Source: an uncultured Bacilli bacterium (lineage in GTDB: Bacteria > Bacillota_I > Bacilli_A > RF39 > UBA660). From it: a stretch of 22,080 nt of DNA. A program made the position numbers and the translations under genes. Below, piece after piece: positions 22,065 to 22,080 of the stretch. The DNA lies in assembly GCA_944358495.1 (NCBI GenBank), contig CALVRF010000012.1:1-22080 (forward strand). Direction: 5' to 3'. The first letter of the stretch is position 1. Each line of letters opens with the position of its first letter. The notes beneath the pieces are model-generated. The model saw only the letters and a program-made list of their open reading frames with translations. It searched no databases and was not told where the DNA came from.

Positions 22065-22080
22065 CATTTGTCATTCATAT

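Overview
The window is AT-rich, densely packed chromosomal DNA from a low-GC Bacillota. Several things point there: strong Shine-Dalgarno sites, promoters with an extended -10 (TGnTATAAT), Rho-independent terminators, a ClpC, a YtgP/SpoVB-type flippase and a Cse60-like small protein. TGA is a stop codon (for example at 3341-3343) and Trp is TGG, so this is genetic code 11 and not a Mycoplasma-type code. Cell-wall genes show that the organism makes peptidoglycan. The overall look is that of uncultured gut Bacilli; this placement is inference. I see no rRNA, tRNA, IS element or CRISPR array.

Left part (1-1431): two small minus-strand genes of unknown function, one resembling a zinc peptidase with a broken HExxH. 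Next to them is a short gene disabled by a one-base frameshift. Its intact promoter diverges from the next operon across a 14-bp palindrome.

1432-5192 (+): a three-gene operon of an ATP-grasp D-aspartate ligase, an aspartate racemase and a glutamine-dependent asparagine synthetase-type amidotransferase. By analogy with Lactococcus and Enterococcus it should make D-Asp, attach it to the peptidoglycan stem peptide and amidate it to D-Asn.

5193-5587: a compact locus that I read as a previously unannotated type I toxin-antitoxin module laid out like the Fst/par system. It has a 27-residue hydrophobic peptide on the minus strand, a convergent ~75-nt RNA on the plus strand ending in a strong terminator, and two short direct repeats in the same order. 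The repeats would let the RNA pair on both sides of the toxin ribosome-binding site.

5588-16304 (all minus): ClpC, a Gre-family factor, a five-helix membrane protein with a long charged tail, the flippase, the Cse60-like protein, three tandem paralogous secreted coiled-coil/M23 peptidases, and a YgjP-type metallopeptidase. Two of the three M23 copies have Asp in place of the second His of HxH.

16388-20841 (minus): a 44-residue coiled-coil protein overlapping a DUF6273-like gene, a membrane-anchored arylsulfate sulfotransferase, and a multi-spanning YfcC-like permease with a histone-H1-like Lys/Ala/Thr-rich cytoplasmic loop. At the right end a radical SAM protein of the YtqA (MnmL) family runs on the plus strand.

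Most transcription units are short, each with its own promoter and hairpin. In five of them the stop codon lies inside the terminator stem. I moved several starts from the longest ORF to the codon behind the best ribosome-binding site, and two small genes, the frameshifted gene and the toxin ORF were found by reading the gaps.
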